Assembly (NCBI GenBank): GCA_964637365.1
Contig: CAZWWH010000004.1
Location: 27,276 to 91,275, forward strand
Reading direction: 5' to 3'
Source: Cryptoclostridium sp964637365
GTDB lineage: Bacteria > Bacillota > Dehalobacteriia > UBA7702
DNA: 64,000 bases
In this document: positions 43,147-52,546 of the stretch, in pieces
Layout of the letters: each line of letters begins with the position of its first letter
How positions within the stretch are numbered: position 1 is the first letter of the stretch
Translations under genes and position numbers: made by a program
The notes under the pieces: model-generated
The model's input: only the letters and a program-made list of their open reading frames with translations
Told to the model about the DNA's origin: nothing
The model's database searches: none

Positions 43147-44322
43147 TTATTTTACCTGGGGACCAAAAGGTTTCATCAATTGACCTTCACGGTGCTTCTG
43201 TACGCCCACGACACGCCCTACGATCATGGCAATGGGAATGGAAGTAATACTAAACAAGGCGCCCATTTTAGCGGATCCCTGTAGGATCGGATCAGAAAAC
43301 GCAGAGTTGCAAACAAAAAGCGCCACAGTTAAACCGACACCGGCCACCAGACCTGCTACCAGCAAATCTCGTTTCCGCATCCCTTTGGGCAGGGCAAAAC
43401 CAATTTTGGCGGCAATAAAGCCGAAGAAATAAACGCCTACGCATTTCCCCACAATCAGGGAAACAGATACCAGTAATGTAGGAATGCCAATGGCAGAAAA
43501 GACTACGCCAGCGTTGCAAAGTCCGAAAAAGAACATCCCGAAATCCACCACAGGCTTCCATTGGCGATTGAATTTTTCCAAAGCCCGTTCGTCATCAGTA
43601 TCATCAATATCGGTGACGTCTTCCGGCACTGCCGGCAGAAAGGGAATGATAAATACAAGAGCCAGAGCGGCATGGATATTCGCGAAATGCAATCCCAGCC
43701 AACAGGGAACGCCCCCCAGCAATAGATACCACCAATAGCTTTTGACGCCGAAATGACGCAGCAAAAAGGCAACCAACATACCACCCAAGCAGAATAATAG
43801 GTAAATGGGCATTACCGCGCTGGTGGGATAGAAAATAGCGATAATGACAAGGCCCAAAGCATCGTCAGCAATGGCCAAAAGTAACAGGTAGTTGATGGCG
43901 GGATGACCATCGCCAAAGACAAGCTTCGCTGCCAACCAGGCAATCGCGATATCCGTGGCAGTGGGAATTCCCCAGCCGTGAGTATAGTCCGAAGAGCCGA
44001 TGAGGCTGTTCAGCAAAAGATAAACACAGATGGGCCCCAAGACTCCGCCCATGGTAGCAATTAAAGGATTCACCGCCCGTTTGATAGGATTCAATGATCC
44101 ACCAGGATGGAGAGATTCCACAATTTCCACCGTGGCGGTAGCGAAAAAGAACACCATAAAGATATCCTCCACCAAAAAATGAACGGTGACATCCCCAAAA
44201 ATTGAAAAATGAATAAAGTGTTCGTAACTTTCCGGCGACAAATTTGCCCAAACAAGAGCAGCCGCAATCCCTACGATAAGAGGAATGGAATACTCTTGAA
44301 GCATTTCTATAATTTTTTTCAT
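43147..44322 (-). CDS. nhaA: Na+/H+ antiporter NhaA
   Basis: A 391-residue antiporter with twelve predicted helices and the characteristic WGIPTATDIAIAWLAA and LLLLAIADDALGLVIIAIFY segments, the latter with the ion-binding Asp pair. It exports sodium in exchange for protons. The ATG at 44322 (MKKIIEML) is chosen, with an in-frame GTG at 44331 as alternative. It appears to be first in a unit with the QueG-like gene. A long AT-rich stretch upstream (44340-44530) includes no other gene. Confidence 0.93.
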   Translation of the reverse strand: MKKIIEMLQEYSIPLIVGIAAALVWANLSPESYEHFIHFSIFGDVTVHFLVEDIFMVFFFATATVEIVESLHPGGSLNPIKRAVNPLIATMGGVLGPICVYLLLNSLIGSSDYTHGWGIPTATDIAIAWLAAKLVFGDGHPAINYLLLLAIADDALGLVIIAIFYPTSAVMPIYLLFCLGGMLVAFLLRHFGVKSYWWYLLLGGVPCWLGLHFANIHAALALVFIIPFLPAVPEDVTDIDDTDDERALEKFNRQWKPVVDFGMFFFGLCNAGVVFSAIGIPTLLVSVSLIVGKCVGVYFFGFIAAKIGFALPKGMRKRDLLVAGLVAGVGLTVALFVCNSAFSDPILQGSAKMGALFSITSIPIAMIVGRVVGVQKHREGQLMKPFGPQVK

Positions 44323-44535
44323 ATGCCTCACTCACAAACAAAATAAAACTACCTAATTTATCATAGCATAAAATCATAAAATCTTCTACATTTTCTTGCT
44401 TTTTTGTGAAGATCTTTTGATGCTCGACATGTTTCCACATCAAATTTATAGAAAATTAAAAAATTCCCTATTATGATTATAAATCACTTTTTTGAACGCA
44501 AACGGCATAAAGATTGTAGGTTTTGTGTATTTCCC

Positions 44536-45294
44536 TCAATCGCCCAACTGGTTAATGCGGGATGCCGCACAGGCAGCCCCAAAACCATTGTCAATATTCA
44601 CTACGGTAATACCGGATGCGCAGGAATTCAGCATGGACAAAAGAGCGGCCAGGCCGCCGAAATTGGCGCCATAGCCCACGCTAGTAGGGACGGCAATCAA
44701 GGGCTTCGCAAAAAGGCCTCCTATCACACTGGGAAGGGCACCATCCATACCGGCAATGACAATCAAAACTCTGGCCTGCTGAATTTCTTCTTGATGAGCA
44801 AGGAGACGGTGAATACCAGCGACACCCACATCTGTAATGCGGAGAACGTGATTCCCCATAATTTCGGCAGTAACGGCTGCCTCCTCCGCCACAGGTAAAT
44901 CCGAAGTTCCCGCAGTAATCACAGCGATGGAGCCCTTTGATTCCCGTTCCTTTTGATAAATGGTCAGCGTTCCGGACAGAGGATAGTATGCCGCAGCAGG
45001 AATCTCCTTTTGCACCGTTTCAAAAACGTCCTCGGAACATTTGGTAGCCAAGATATTTCCCTCGGAGCGCTCATAAAGCGTTTTTATGATGGCCACGGAC
45101 TGTTCCGTGGTTTTACCTTTACAATAGACGACTTCAGGGAAACCGCGGCGGGATTCCCTCGCCAAATCCACATGAGCAAAACCTAAATTTACAAAACCTG
45201 CATCCTCATTGTGAAGCGCCGTCAAAAGGTCGTCCTGAGATAGTATACCGTTTTTATATTGTTCCAGATAATGGCGGAATTCATTCTCTTTCAT
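44536..45294 (-). CDS. larB: LarB, pyridinium-3,5-biscarboxylate mononucleotide synthase
   Basis: 252 residues with an N-terminal region typical of LarB (VNLGFAHVDLARESRRGFPEVVYCKGKT) and a PurE-like C-terminal domain (VITAGTSDLPVAEEAAVTAEIMG, GVAGIHRLL, AGMDGALPSVIGGL, PTSVGYG). LarB carboxylates and hydrolyses nicotinate adenine dinucleotide in nickel-pincer cofactor synthesis. The partners larC and larE are not in the window. It is a single-gene unit. Confidence 0.9.
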   Translation of the reverse strand: MKENEFRHYLEQYKNGILSQDDLLTALHNEDAGFVNLGFAHVDLARESRRGFPEVVYCKGKTTEQSVAIIKTLYERSEGNILATKCSEDVFETVQKEIPAAAYYPLSGTLTIYQKERESKGSIAVITAGTSDLPVAEEAAVTAEIMGNHVLRITDVGVAGIHRLLAHQEEIQQARVLIVIAGMDGALPSVIGGLFAKPLIAVPTSVGYGANFGGLAALLSMLNSCASGITVVNIDNGFGAACAASRINQLGD

Positions 45295-45367
45295 TGGGAG
45301 ATATCCCCTTTCCTTTTATTGAGGTATTATAACGCAAAACCGACCAAAAGAAAAGATAAAGAAGGCA

Positions 45368-45396
45368 TTGTAAAAAGGAGTAATCTCAGTTATAAT
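45368..45396 (+). promoter_or_regulatory. Promoter of ychF-rnhA
   Basis: TTGTAA (45368-45373), 17-bp spacer, TATAAT (45391-45396). Confidence 0.65.
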
Positions 45397-45451
45397 GAAA
45401 TATTAGAATAAGAATCGGTCATAATCTTAAACAAAAATAGGAGGTTACCTC

Positions 45452-46546
45452 ATGGCATTATCCTGCGGTATCGTTGGTCTTCCTTTGACGGGAAAAACCA
45501 CTTTGTTCAATCTCATGACAGGTCTCGAAATGGAGATCAGTCATTTTTACTCGGGAAAAACCCAATCCAACAAGGGCATTGCCCATATTCCCGATGAAAG
45601 AATCGACTTTCTTGCGGAATTGTATCATCCTAAGAAAAAAACTTACGCCCAACTGGAGGTCATCGACATTCCCGGTCTGGTTCAAGGGGCCAGCAAAGGG
45701 GAAGGTTCCGGCAACAGCTTTTTGGAAGCCATTGGCGAAGCCGATATTTTAGTACATGTGCTGCGAGCTTTCAAAAACGATGAAATTATGCATGTTGACG
45801 ATTCCATCAATATCAAACGGGATATCGCTACCATTGACACGGAATTGCTCCTTTCAGACTTGGATATCTGCGAAACCCGCTTGGAACGCATCAAAACCCA
45901 AAGCCGAAAAAAGGTGGAAAATCCCTTGGAAGAACCTGTGTTGGAGAAAATCAAGGCAACCTTGGAAGAAGAAATCCCTATGAGCTCCCTGGATTTGACT
46001 GACGAGGAAAAGGAAGCGGTGGTTCATCTCTCCTTCCTTACCAATAAACCCATGGTTTTAGTAGTAAACCTTGATGAAAAGCAGTTTAAATCCGGCGATT
46101 ATCCTGGCAAAGATTATTTACGGGAATATGCTGCTGAAACCAAACGGGAGCTTTTGGAAATCTGCGCTCAGACCGAAGCGGAAATCGCTCAACTGGACGA
46201 CGAAGACAGAGCCCTGTTCTTAGAGGATCTCAACATTGAGGAACCCGGCATTAAACGACTGGCCCAAACGGTATACACCAGCCTGGGCTTGATTTCATTT
46301 CTTACCGCCGGAGAGGACGAGGTGAAGGCATGGACCATTCGCCAGGGTCTCACTGCCAAAAAAGCGGCTGGGAAAATCCACTCCGACATTGAACGCGGCT
46401 TTATCCGTGCCGAGCTCATCGCCTATGACGACTTAAAGCAATGCGGCACCATGGCCAAAGGCCGTGATTTGGGTCTGGTTCGCTTGGAAGGGAAAGAGTA
46501 TATCATGGCCGACGGCGACATTGTCAACTTCCGCTTCAACGTTTGA
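45452..46546 (+). CDS. ychF: YchF-type (OLA1) nucleotide-binding protein
   Basis: A 364-residue Obg-related ATPase. The P-loop is GLPLTGKTTLFN, followed by switch regions, IDIPGLVQGASKGEGSGNSFLEAIGEADILVHVLRAF, VVNLDEKQF in place of NKxD, a helical insert, and a C-terminal TGS domain (WTIRQGLTAKKAAGKIHSDIERGFIRAELI). YchF binds ATP and associates with ribosomes. AGGAGGT precedes the ATG; rnhA follows 12 bp after the stop. Confidence 0.93.
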   Translation: MALSCGIVGLPLTGKTTLFNLMTGLEMEISHFYSGKTQSNKGIAHIPDERIDFLAELYHPKKKTYAQLEVIDIPGLVQGASKGEGSGNSFLEAIGEADILVHVLRAFKNDEIMHVDDSINIKRDIATIDTELLLSDLDICETRLERIKTQSRKKVENPLEEPVLEKIKATLEEEIPMSSLDLTDEEKEAVVHLSFLTNKPMVLVVNLDEKQFKSGDYPGKDYLREYAAETKRELLEICAQTEAEIAQLDDEDRALFLEDLNIEEPGIKRLAQTVYTSLGLISFLTAGEDEVKAWTIRQGLTAKKAAGKIHSDIERGFIRAELIAYDDLKQCGTMAKGRDLGLVRLEGKEYIMADGDIVNFRFNV

Positions 46547-46558
46547 CGGAGCGATACC

Positions 46559-46996
46559 ATGAAAGAAGTGACCATCTATACAGACGGCGCCTGTTCCGGA
46601 AATCCCGGTCCCGGAGGCTGGGGAGCGGTGCTGGAATTTCGCGGAATTGAAAAAGAAATTTCCGGATACGACCCCATGACCACAAACCAAAAAATGGAGT
46701 TGACCGCCGCCCTTAGAGCCTTGGAACTGTTGAAGGAGCCTTGCAGCGTCAAACTTCACAGCGACAGCGCCTACCTTGTCCGGGGTTTTAATGAGAACTG
46801 GCTGGGGAAATGGGAAAAAAACGGCTGGCAAAACAGCAAGAAAGAACCCGTTGCCAATGAAGACTTATGGAAAGCCCTGTTAGAGCAGGGCCGTCGTCAT
46901 AAAATTACCTGGATCAAGGTAAAGGGCCACAGCGACAATGCCCTCAATAACCGGTGCGACGCTTTGGCCACCGGAGAAATCAAAAAGCATCGCTGA
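46559..46996 (+). CDS. rnhA: Ribonuclease HI
   Basis: 145 residues with the RNase HI fold and catalytic acidic residues: VTIYTDGACSGNPGPGGWGAVL (Asp), TTNQKMELTAALRAL (Glu), LHSDSAYLV (Asp) and WIKVKGHSDNALNNRCDALA (His and Asp). It hydrolyses RNA in RNA-DNA hybrids. It is co-transcribed with ychF. Confidence 0.96.
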   Translation: MKEVTIYTDGACSGNPGPGGWGAVLEFRGIEKEISGYDPMTTNQKMELTAALRALELLKEPCSVKLHSDSAYLVRGFNENWLGKWEKNGWQNSKKEPVANEDLWKALLEQGRRHKITWIKVKGHSDNALNNRCDALATGEIKKHR

Positions 46997-47026
46997 GTTT
47001 AATTTCCAAACATATGGTATATAGGA

Positions 47027-47073
47027 GCCAAGTTTTTCTCGGGAAAAACCGAGGAAAACTTGGCCTTTTGATT
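47027..47073 (+). terminator. Terminator of ychF-rnhA
   Basis: A long stem: GCCAAGTTTT then TCTCGG pairs with CCGAGG then AAAACTTGGC around GAAAAA, followed by CTTTTGATTT. It lies between convergent rnhA and amtB. Confidence 0.8.
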
Positions 47074-47102
47074 TAATTGCCATTACACGGAAAAAATTAT
47101 GA

Positions 47103-48821
47103 TTATTTATGGTCGGGATACTGTAAAGCGTCAACACCGGTTTCACCACTGCTGATGCGAACGGCATTGTCAATTTCGTAAACAAAGATTTTGCCATCGC
47201 CAGCATGACCGGAATAAAGCACGTTCCGCGCCGTTTCAATGATTAATTCCACGGGAACTTTGCTGACCACCGTTTCTACCTTTACTTTGGGCAGCAAGGT
47301 CATATTGACCTCAGCACCGCGGTAGTAGCTTTTATGGCCCTTCTGAACGCCGCAGCCCTCCACTTGGGAAACGGTCATGCCGGCAATGCCGATGGAGTTC
47401 AAAGCGTTTTTCAATTCCTCAAACTTAGATTTATTGGTGATTATTTCCACCCGGTGCATTTTGCCGCTTTCACTGGAGACCGCCACCGGGGGGATTTCCC
47501 TGCTTTCGGCATCAGCATTGATATAGGTAATGGGCACAGAGGGGAGGGAGGTTCCCATGCCGGCGAATTCCGGATAGGCCACCATACCGTGTTCCGCCAA
47601 ATCAAGGCCTTTAAGTTCCTCTTCCAAAGAGATACGAATACCCATGATATGTTTCAGAATAAAAACATAGACGCCGACGACCATGACCACAAAGGCGCCT
47701 ACTGCCGCAATGCCAACACACTGATGAAGCAGATGAGAAGCGCCGCCGCCATAGAATAGTCCCTGTTCCATATCGAACAGACCGCCACAAACAGTGCCGA
47801 AAATACCGCAGACTCCGTGGATGCTGATGGCGCCGACGGGATCGTCGATTTTTAAAATCCGATCAAAAAAGCTAACGGCGGACACTAGAAGGATTCCAGC
47901 CAACAGGCCAATGATGATGGATCCCAAATAGGAGACGGAAGCTACGCCGGTGCAAATGGCTACGAGCCCCCCGAGACAGCCGTTGGCCGCCAAAGAAACA
48001 TCTGGTTTTTGGTAACGAATCCAGGAAGTAAACATCGCCCCAAGGCCACCGGCAGCAGCGGCAAAGGTGGTGGTGACGGCGGTATAAAAGGTAGTATCAT
48101 CAAGAGCCAACTCAGAACCAGGATTAAATCCATACCAGCCGACCCATAGAATAAAGACCCCCAACACCAGCATGGGAATATTATGGCCGGGAATCCCGTT
48201 AACCTTGCCATCTTTGGTATATTTCCCAGTTCTGGCCCCTACCAGAGTCGCACAAACCAGAGCGGCCCAAGCGCCAACAGAGTGTACCGCCGTAGAGCCT
48301 GCAAAATCAGAGAAACCGAGCTGAGCCAACCAGCCACCACCCCAGATCCAGTGACCAACAATAGGATAAACAAAGCCCGTCATAAACACGCTGACCCAAA
48401 TATAGGTTCCGAATTTAAATCGTTCTGCCACGGAACCGGAAATAATGGTGGCGGTGGTGGCGCAGAACATAGTCTGAAACAAGAGATAAACCTGAGGCGA
48501 TAGCCCCAAACCGTCCCAAATGACCAAATCCTGATCCAGAGGATTAAGAAAGCCATTGATACCGATTAGGCCATGCCAATCATCACCATACATTAGTCCA
48601 AAGCCAATGAAATAAAATACCAGCGCGCCCACACAAAAATCCACTGCGTTTTTCAGCCAGATGTTGCAGGCGCTTTTCGATCTCGCGGAACCGCTTTCAC
48701 AGCAGGCGAATCCCGCCTGCATGAAAAAAACGAATACCGCGGCTACAAGTACCCAGAGCGAATTGAACAAATAGGAACTCCCCTTGATCAGTTCTTCCAA
48801 ACTTTTGATTGCGTCAAACAT
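47103..48821 (-). CDS. Ammonium transporter fused to a PII protein (AmtB-GlnB)
   Basis: A 572-residue fusion. Residues ~1-440 are an Amt transporter (FFMQAGFACCESGSARSKSACNIWLKN; FAGSTAVHSVGAWAAL; HGVCGIFGTVCGG). The last ~110 residues are a complete PII domain (VEIITNKSKFEELKNAL; YYRGAEVNMTLLPKVKVE; GHAGDGKIFVYEI). The T-loop has VNM where GlnB has its uridylylated Tyr51, so that modification is unlikely. The PII part probably gates the channel directly. ATG at 48821 with AAAGGAGGAT; a 380-base structured leader precedes it. Confidence 0.92.
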   Translation of the reverse strand: MFDAIKSLEELIKGSSYLFNSLWVLVAAVFVFFMQAGFACCESGSARSKSACNIWLKNAVDFCVGALVFYFIGFGLMYGDDWHGLIGINGFLNPLDQDLVIWDGLGLSPQVYLLFQTMFCATTATIISGSVAERFKFGTYIWVSVFMTGFVYPIVGHWIWGGGWLAQLGFSDFAGSTAVHSVGAWAALVCATLVGARTGKYTKDGKVNGIPGHNIPMLVLGVFILWVGWYGFNPGSELALDDTTFYTAVTTTFAAAAGGLGAMFTSWIRYQKPDVSLAANGCLGGLVAICTGVASVSYLGSIIIGLLAGILLVSAVSFFDRILKIDDPVGAISIHGVCGIFGTVCGGLFDMEQGLFYGGGASHLLHQCVGIAAVGAFVVMVVGVYVFILKHIMGIRISLEEELKGLDLAEHGMVAYPEFAGMGTSLPSVPITYINADAESREIPPVAVSSESGKMHRVEIITNKSKFEELKNALNSIGIAGMTVSQVEGCGVQKGHKSYYRGAEVNMTLLPKVKVETVVSKVPVELIIETARNVLYSGHAGDGKIFVYEIDNAVRISSGETGVDALQYPDHK

Positions 48822-48861
48822 GGTATCATCCTCCTTTTGCCGACAAATTGTCATTATCTAT

Positions 48862-48911
48862 AAAAAAAGAGCAGAGAAACAACGGGATGAATCCTCATTG
48901 ATTCTCTGCTC
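48862..48911 (-). terminator. Attenuator hairpin in the amtB-glnB leader
   Basis: Minus strand: GAGCAGAGAA and TTCTCTGCTC close a long hairpin (48868-48911) followed by TTTTTTTATAG, ~30 bases before the amtB ribosome site. As a terminator in front of the gene it must be bypassed for expression. Confidence 0.75.
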
Positions 48912-49049
48912 AAATTGTCGAAGACGCTTCTTTGATGAAAGTAGCGGCTTTCAAGCGGCGGCTGATTCCAAACAGGTTTGCGGTATACTGAAATACACTT
49001 CAAAATTCAGCTTGAAGCAACCGGCGGGAGTCGGACGTTGCCGAAAACC

Positions 49050-49090
49050 TTAACAGAGAAGCAACGGGAAAATATGTGAATTCTCTGTTA
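49050..49090 (-). repeat. Second copy of the leader hairpin
   Basis: TAACAGAGAA / TTCTCTGTTA (49051-49090) with a 20-base apex. It shares CAGAGAA, CCCGTTG and TTCTCTG with the attenuator hairpin ~140 bases downstream in the same transcript. Confidence 0.7.
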
Positions 49091-49149
49091 AAATTATCTT
49101 TTGGCGCCAATTCCCTTTTTGACCAAGTGTTTTTGTCTTTCTGATACGA

Positions 49150-49197
49150 AAAAAGACAGGAATCAAGCTGTGAATCACCGTTGATTTCCTGTCTTTT
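49150..49197 (-). terminator. Promoter-proximal hairpin of the amtB-glnB leader
   Basis: Minus strand: AAAAGACAGGAA and TTCCTGTCTTTT with ATCAA/TTGAT inside (49154-49197), followed by TTTCGTATC. It starts within a few bases of the predicted transcription start, so it could abort transcription very early. Confidence 0.65.
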
Positions 49198-49208
49198 CAA
49201 TGGAACCA

Positions 49209-49237
49209 ATTGTACAAGATACTCCGTAAAAAATCAA
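49209..49237 (-). promoter_or_regulatory. Promoter of amtB-glnB
   Basis: Minus strand: TTGATT (49237-49232), 17-bp spacer, TACAAT (49214-49209). No sigma-54 type motif was seen. The remaining ~200 bp towards the carboxypeptidase gene is AT-rich with no gene. Confidence 0.7.
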
Positions 49238-49438
49238 GCACTTTTTATGGAAAAGCTCCTAAATTTTCTTAAATGAAAAATTTTTATATTTATATGTAAA
49301 AAATAAACTTAAAAAAGTGACCTGTTAAATTGCAATCTACATAGTTATTCCTACTGTTTTGCAATGAAAAAATTTTATACATAACGTTCCTGTGAAAATA
49401 TCATTTCATCATGCTTCCTCGGATTCAGCAGTTTCGGA

Positions 49439-50242
49439 TTATAAAGAAAAACCGTAATCCATCATGGCAGCGCAGTCCTCATAGCGGGCAGAACTGTTTA
49501 AGGCCACGGCAATCAGAGTGCGTCCGTTACGTTCCGCTGAAGCCATCAGGCATTTCCCCGCTATGGAGGTGGTACCGGTTTTGAGGCCATTGGCGCCTTC
49601 ATAGGAAAATAAAAACTTATTGATGTTTGTGACGTTCTGCCGATGCTCTGGATACAGCCAGGTCAACTCATGACTGCGAGTGGCAGCCATAGCAGCCAAA
49701 GTATCATCTTGCAAAAAGGCTGCCCCTATCACCGCCATATCGTAGGCAGTGGTTTTCTGCTTGTGGTCGGAGTAGCCGTTGACATTGACAGAAACAGTAT
49801 GTACCGCTCCTAAGGACCAAGCCTTCGTATCCATCAGCGTTGCGTAAAAGCCAATGTCACCGGCCATATGGTCGGCCATGGCCACAGCTGCGTCGTTGGC
49901 AGACCACAGCAGCATCCCGTAAATCAGCTCCGATGCTTCAAGAACCTGGCCCTGCTCCAACCCCATCATTTGTCCATTGTAAATCGTTTGAGCCAGAGGT
50001 CCCACCATCACCCGGTCGGTCATCTCCAGGTAAGGCGATGCGGTTACAATATTCAACACTTTGATGAGACTGGCTGGCGCCATGGGAGCGTCGCCGTTTT
50101 TTTCCCATAAGACCTCCAACGTGTCACAATCCAGCACTAAAGCGGCATCGGCCTTAACGGTTGGCTCCTCAGCAGCAGTAACATTCAAAGGAACACCCCA
50201 AAAGAAAAAAAACAGTATGAGACAAAAGAAAATCCGTTTCAT
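49439..50242 (-). CDS. D-alanyl-D-alanine carboxypeptidase (peptidase S11 family)
   Basis: A 267-residue exported penicillin-binding protein. It has a signal peptide (to ~24), the SxxK box APASLIKVLN (Ser57 region), the SxN box LLWSANDAAVAMADH and the KTG box GLKTGTTSIAGKCLMASAERNGRTLIAV. It trims the terminal D-Ala of peptidoglycan stems. It lacks the C-terminal beta domain and membrane anchor of PBP5-type enzymes, so it may be soluble or held by an uncleaved signal. Single-gene unit. Confidence 0.9.
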   Translation of the reverse strand: MKRIFFCLILFFFFWGVPLNVTAAEEPTVKADAALVLDCDTLEVLWEKNGDAPMAPASLIKVLNIVTASPYLEMTDRVMVGPLAQTIYNGQMMGLEQGQVLEASELIYGMLLWSANDAAVAMADHMAGDIGFYATLMDTKAWSLGAVHTVSVNVNGYSDHKQKTTAYDMAVIGAAFLQDDTLAAMAATRSHELTWLYPEHRQNVTNINKFLFSYEGANGLKTGTTSIAGKCLMASAERNGRTLIAVALNSSARYEDCAAMMDYGFSL

Positions 50243-50326
50243 ATTACACCTCTGTTACAGTGTAATATGGAACGGATAAAATATTCCTAGAAGATTCAAG
50301 CGTAAATTCGCTACAATTTATATCTT

Positions 50327-52546
50327 TCAGCGAACTCTTAAGGTACGGGTAGCGTTCAAAACCGCCAGAATTGCAACACCCACATCAGCGAAAACAGCCA
50401 ACCACATGGAGGCAAAGCCCAAAGCGCCGAGGATAAGGATGATAACCTTTATACCAAGACAGAACACAATATTCTGTGTCACAATGCTTCTGGTTTTGGC
50501 GGCAATTCGCTTGGCAATGCCCAATTTGGAAATTTCATCAGTAAGCAGCACCACATCGGCAGCTTCGATGGCTGCATCACTACCGGCCCCCATAGCAATG
50601 CCGATATCTGCGCAGGCCAGCACCGGGGCGTCGTTGATGCCGTCGCCGGCAAACGCCACCTTGCCCTGAGCGTTTTCCTTGATGCGTTCCAAATTGGCGA
50701 CTTTGTCTTCGGGAAGCTGTTCCGCAAAGTAGCCATCCAAGCCCACCTCTTCGGCAATCTGTTTGGCAATGCCTTCCCCGTCACCGGTGAGCATATAAAT
50801 ATGGGAGATGCCGGCCTGACGCATATCGGCAATGGCCTTTCTGGCGTCATCCCGCAGTTCATCGGAAATCACTACAGCCCCGAGATAGAGACCGTTTTCC
50901 GCCACATAAAGGACGGTGGCAGGAGTTTTTACCGGTTCGAAGGGAATGGACTCCCGCTTCATCAGCTTGTCATTCCCCGCCACAACAGTGCGACCTTCTC
51001 CTACAGCGATAATGCCATGACCGGAAATCTCCCGATAGTCGTCATACTGAGGGACTGCTTGGCATTCCTTCGCGGACAGAACGGAACGAGCAATGGGATG
51101 GTTGGAGCCGTATTCAGCCCAGCTTGCCACAGCCAAAAGGTCATCTTGAGAAATGCCTTTCTCCGGCCGAACATCTGTTACTTCAAAAACACCTTTGGTA
51201 AGGGTACCGGTTTTATCCAATACCAAAGTATCGGTTTCATAAAACCCTTCCAGGTAGTTGCCACCTTTGAAAAGGATCCCGCGGCGGGAAGCGCCGCCGA
51301 TACCGCCGAAAAATCCCAGAGGAATGGAAATCACCAGGGCGCAGGGGCAAGAAATTACCAGAAATACCAAACCGCGATAGAGGTAATCGCGAAAGGCATC
51401 AAATCCCACAAAGAAGCAGGGAATCACCGCAATGGCTACGGCCAGAGCCACCACAATGGGGGTGTAAATTTTGGCGAATTTGGTAATAAACTTTTCCGTT
51501 TTTGCCTTACGGGACGCAGCATTGGAGGTCAATTCCAAAATACGAGCCAGAGAAGAATCATTGAAACGTCGGGTAACCCGACCCACCAAGCGGCCCGCAC
51601 CGTTAATATAACCGGCCAGCGCTTCACCGCCGACGCCAACTTCCCGCGGCACGCTTTCCCCGGTGAGGGCCGCAGTATCCATAAAGGAACTTCCGTCGGT
51701 AATTTCACAATCAAGGGGGACACGTTCCCCGGGAGAGATCAGAATCATATCGCCGGGGCACAAAGAATCGGGAGAAACCTTAACGGAACTACCGTCGCTC
51801 TGCAATAGATTGGCAGTTTCGGGACGAAGGTCTATCAGGGCAGCAATGGATTTTTTCGATCGATCCACAGCCAAATCCTGGAAATACTCCCCAACCTTAA
51901 AGAAAAGCATTACGCCAACGGCTTCTTCAAATTCTCCAATGCAAAAAGCTCCCACGGTGGCTACGGTCATCAGGAAAAACTCATCAAGGACACCGCCGTG
52001 GAATAAGCCTTTGATGGCCTGCACAACAATGTCCCAGCCGATGATGATGTAAGCCACTACAAAGATACCAATTGGAATCCAATCTGTGACTGTGAGAAAA
52101 TGCTCCGTCAACAATCCTGCGGCTAAAAGAATCAAGGACAAAATAATGCGTACCCCTTGATGATTTTCGCTGCCGCCATGGGCTTCATCATGGGAGCAGC
52201 AGGAGCAAGTTCCGATGCCGTCCAAAGCGGAACCATGACTATGCCCATGATTATGAGAGCAGTCACATCCATCGTGATCGTGATGGTGTTCGTGTCCATG
52301 GGAATGTTCTTCGCCATTGTAATGATGATGCTTGTGGCCGTGACCATGGGAACAACCGCAATCCCCGTCGTGATGGTGTTCGTGTTCGGCAGGACAGCAA
52401 TCGTTGTGATGTTCCTCGTGGTCATGCTCATGGGTTTCACCATGAGAACAGCAATCGTGGTCGCCATGATGGTGGTCGTGACTATGCCCATGATCGTGAC
52501 TATGAGAGCAGCCGCAATTCTCATCGTGATAATGCTTTTTACTCAA
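50327..52546 (-). CDS. Heavy-metal P1B-type ATPase with a very His-rich N-terminus
   Basis: A 739-residue metal-exporting ATPase. The first ~125 residues hold about 40 His and 13 Cys in place of a folded metal-binding domain. Then come the membrane helices with the CPC motif (VISCPCALVISIPLGFFGG), the phosphorylated Asp in LDKTGTLTKG, TGES, the HP motif (GSNHPIARSV), GDGINDAP and the last helix FADVGVAILAVLN. This fits the Zn/Cd/Co type. The start is a TTG at 52546 with AAAGGAGG upstream. It follows the CsoR-like gene in the same unit. Confidence 0.92.
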   Translation of the reverse strand: MSKKHYHDENCGCSHSHDHGHSHDHHHGDHDCCSHGETHEHDHEEHHNDCCPAEHEHHHDGDCGCSHGHGHKHHHYNGEEHSHGHEHHHDHDGCDCSHNHGHSHGSALDGIGTCSCCSHDEAHGGSENHQGVRIILSLILLAAGLLTEHFLTVTDWIPIGIFVVAYIIIGWDIVVQAIKGLFHGGVLDEFFLMTVATVGAFCIGEFEEAVGVMLFFKVGEYFQDLAVDRSKKSIAALIDLRPETANLLQSDGSSVKVSPDSLCPGDMILISPGERVPLDCEITDGSSFMDTAALTGESVPREVGVGGEALAGYINGAGRLVGRVTRRFNDSSLARILELTSNAASRKAKTEKFITKFAKIYTPIVVALAVAIAVIPCFFVGFDAFRDYLYRGLVFLVISCPCALVISIPLGFFGGIGGASRRGILFKGGNYLEGFYETDTLVLDKTGTLTKGVFEVTDVRPEKGISQDDLLAVASWAEYGSNHPIARSVLSAKECQAVPQYDDYREISGHGIIAVGEGRTVVAGNDKLMKRESIPFEPVKTPATVLYVAENGLYLGAVVISDELRDDARKAIADMRQAGISHIYMLTGDGEGIAKQIAEEVGLDGYFAEQLPEDKVANLERIKENAQGKVAFAGDGINDAPVLACADIGIAMGAGSDAAIEAADVVLLTDEISKLGIAKRIAAKTRSIVTQNIVFCLGIKVIILILGALGFASMWLAVFADVGVAILAVLNATRTLRVR

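Noticed and set aside
48784..49209. Open frames (89 aa plus, 69 aa minus) in the amtB leader
   Set aside because: They cross the hairpins and the promoter, lack ribosome sites, and look like chance frames in a structured leader.
50327..52546. CRISPR-like repeat in the His-rich coding segment
   Set aside because: The repetition comes from CAT/CAC and GAC codons with no regular spacer; it is protein-coding.
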